Source: Gammaproteobacteria bacterium (lineage in GTDB: Bacteria; Pseudomonadota; Gammaproteobacteria; QNFN01). Taken from it: 9,153 nucleotides of DNA. Each line of letters opens with the position of its first letter. Within the stretch, counting starts at the first letter, position 1. The notes beneath the pieces were generated by a model. It had not been told where the DNA came from and did no database searches. It saw only the letters and a list, made by a program, of their open reading frames with translations. A program made the translations under genes and the position numbers. Positions 5,366 through 9,153 of this stretch are shown piece by piece. The stretch lies in assembly GCA_003645555.1 (NCBI GenBank), contig QNFN01000050.1:1-9153 (forward strand), read 5' to 3'.

Positions 5366-6562
5366 CTACCTGCTCCAGGCACTGCCGACCTGAATATAGA
5401 AGGCCGTATCCTCCGGACCCCAGGCCACGTCGATACCGGCCCGCAGGCCAAAGCGCCGCGCGGTCAGGTACCTGAAACCGACACCCTTGGAGACCACCGT
5501 GGTGGAATCCCCTCGCCCCCGGTCAGAAAAGGCCTTCCCGGTGCCGATGAAACCGAGGATGCTCCAGCGTGGCGTGACGTCGTAGCGCGCCTCCACTTCA
5601 CCAACGAGGGTCTCCTCGCCCTGGTAGCGCATTGCGGGGATGCCTCGCATGTCGATAAACGGGTACTCGTAGAAAGGCGGGTTATCGGTCACCGCCGAGC
5701 CGTCCGCGCGCAGACCGATCACCCAGTCGGGTTTGATCGGAAACCAGTAGTTGGCGAACAGGCGGTACTTGTTGAAGTCGCTGTCACCACCCCAGGTCGC
5801 ACCGTAATTGATCGCTGACAGCTCGGCCTTCAACCCCCGCCCCGGAGTCACCGTGTTGTCCAGGTTCTCGTAGTGGAACACCGCCCCGAGGCCTGCCGAG
5901 GTGCTGGAGAACGTGATGTCGGGCAGACCGAGGCCTGGCAACAGCGATGAGGTATTGAAGGTGTTGTCCGTCTTCAGGTAGCTGTATTTAAGCCCGGCGA
6001 GAAAATTCGACTCCCTGATCCGGAACAGCAACTGTTGCAGAAGGTAGTCCCCCTCGGTGTTGAACTTGATCGGCCGGTCACCAAGTAATCCACCACTGTC
6101 GAGACCGTAGAACTTCATGTTGACATTGGCCCTGGCCAGGACGCCCGTGTAGCGCACGGTGTCGTCTTTCCAGACCCCGAAGTGCGCGGCACCAGCGAAC
6201 CAGGTGTCGTTTTCCGTGTAGCCACCAAACAGGGCGGAGACACTGGGTGGCTTCAGGTTGCCATCCCGGTCCGGGTTCGGATTGAACTCCTCTCCGGGCT
6301 TGGTCTTGCCGGCCAGGGGATCATGGAAAAACACCGCGGCCACGCCCAGGCCGTAGCCGACGGCAGGCTCGGTAATGATGATCGGGACCGGCAGGAAGCC
6401 TCTCTTCTCGGCGAGGTACTTGCTCGCGTCGAGTTGGCCGTCACCCGGGTCGATCATGGTGTCGGCGAACCAACCGGCATGGGCAAGCGACGGGCGGAGG
6501 CTGCCGGTAACGACCAGGGTGCCGACGATGGCGAGGAGAAATCTGCGAATCCAGTCAGCCAT
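5366..6562 (-). CDS. POTRA-less Omp85/BamA-TamA-type outer membrane barrel protein
   Basis: 398 residues from the ATG at 6562; a TTG two codons upstream (6568) is an alternative. Residues 1-29 form a signal peptide (R6, R7, cleavage near LAHA-G). The rest reads as a bacterial surface antigen (D15) barrel: repeated amphipathic strands, the ITEPAVGYGLG entry strand (63-73), NLDNTVTPGRGLKAEL (about 233-248) typical of the family, and an RGIPAMRYQGE block (about 306-316) equivalent to the L6-loop (V/I)RG motif of BamA and TamA. The periplasmic part before the barrel is only about 30 residues, so there are no POTRA domains and it is unlikely to act as the main assembly factor. The substrate is unknown. 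It precedes pldA by 54 bp, so the two are probably co-transcribed. Divergent ygiQ lies upstream. Confidence 0.88.
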   Translation of the reverse strand: MADWIRRFLLAIVGTLVVTGSLRPSLAHAGWFADTMIDPGDGQLDASKYLAEKRGFLPVPIIITEPAVGYGLGVAAVFFHDPLAGKTKPGEEFNPNPDRDGNLKPPSVSALFGGYTENDTWFAGAAHFGVWKDDTVRYTGVLARANVNMKFYGLDSGGLLGDRPIKFNTEGDYLLQQLLFRIRESNFLAGLKYSYLKTDNTFNTSSLLPGLGLPDITFSSTSAGLGAVFHYENLDNTVTPGRGLKAELSAINYGATWGGDSDFNKYRLFANYWFPIKPDWVIGLRADGSAVTDNPPFYEYPFIDMRGIPAMRYQGEETLVGEVEARYDVTPRWSILGFIGTGKAFSDRGRGDSTTVVSKGVGFRYLTARRFGLRAGIDVAWGPEDTAFYIQVGSAWSR

Positions 6563-6751
6563 GTTCAATCCGTGAAACCGTTACTCTCGCCAAGAAACTC
6601 CGGCGGTGTCATGCAAATCCACACAGTTCCTGCAGACAAAAACGCCGGATGACTCCAGCCTGACACGGCATCGAGCAAAGGTCGGGCCGGTTCCGCAAGT
6701 GAATGTAGCACCCTGTCCGGACACGAGGCCATGGCGGCTGTCCGTGGTCAT

Positions 6752-6780
6752 TTTTCACTTCGAACCGCGGGCGTTATCAT
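6752..6780 (+). promoter_or_regulatory. candidate sigma-70 promoter of ygiQ
   Basis: TTTTCA at 6752-6757 and TATCAT at 6775-6780 are separated by 17 bp. Transcription would begin near 6787, giving a leader of about 32 nt before the ATG at 6819. This also supports the downstream start, since the box lies inside the alternative longer frame. Confidence 0.42.
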
Positions 6781-6818
6781 GCCCTGTCCTTCCTGCCACA
6801 TCGCCTGCCAGGTCACGC

Positions 6819-8849
<2,031 letters not shown>

Positions 8850-9153
8850 GCAGCAACACGCCGAATCCGAGCCCCACCTGCACGGTGGGTGTCAACGCCG
8901 ACGGGTAGACGATCGGAAGCAGGTAACGCTCGACGAAGGTTCCGTCGTAGCCGGCATCTCCGGCCAGAATCCGGAACCGCACCTCCAGCGGTGTCAGCGG
9001 GCAGAGCCAGCCGTTGACCTCGACCACCACCCCCCAGGCCACCGCCGGCAGATGCAGCCATGCCACCCGGCGCCGGCGCCAGACCAGCAACGCACCAAAA
9101 AGTACGAACAGGATGAACGCCAGGTGCAGTACCAGCACGCCGTCGGCAAGCCA

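Noticed and set aside
6606..6818. 71-residue N-terminal extension of YgiQ
   Set aside because: The extension does not resemble the family, covers the likely promoter, and the ATG at 6819 matches the usual start position.

Overview
This is a high-G+C bacterial window, most likely from a gammaproteobacterium. It carries OMPLA (PldA) and an Omp85-type barrel, so the cell is Gram-negative. The YgiQ and PldA sequences are close to enterobacterial-type family members. A polysulfide-reductase-type NrfD/PsrC membrane protein beside exported low-complexity repeat proteins hints at sulfur or respiratory redox metabolism, but no gene here proves this and the genus cannot be named.

Left part (1-2290): three co-directional genes encode Met/Pro-rich proteins. 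The first is cut by the window edge, and the other two have signal peptides. All three contain the same short core, (D/N/A)-P-x-x-aromatic/Met-x-x-aromatic/Met: once in the first, ten times at a spacing of about 13 residues in the second, and ten times at exactly 9 residues in the third. The second and third genes each end in a strong intrinsic terminator and follow an AT-rich leader, so they look separately transcribed. This cluster is the most unusual content of the window. I recognise no characterised family; a structural or granule-envelope role, or a Met-based metal-binding role, are hypotheses only.

Middle (2290-4240): a small secreted protein of unknown function is followed by an orphan NrfD-like quinol-oxidoreductase membrane subunit that starts at GTG. 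Two copies of a 139-bp non-coding inverted-repeat element (MITE-like) lie at 448-586 and 4095-4233 in opposite orientation. They are about 95% identical, and each is flanked by its own 4-bp duplication (TTAA and CTAG). The first splits the leader of the second Met-rich gene. The second landed exactly on the stop codon of the nrfD-like gene.

Right part (4240-9153): on the minus strand, a POTRA-less Omp85-type beta-barrel gene and pldA (outer membrane phospholipase A) form a likely two-gene operon for outer-membrane functions. Divergent from it is ygiQ, a radical SAM protein of the UPF0313 family. Its 3' end overlaps by 74 bp the convergent 3' end of a DUF2784 membrane-protein gene, which runs off the right edge.
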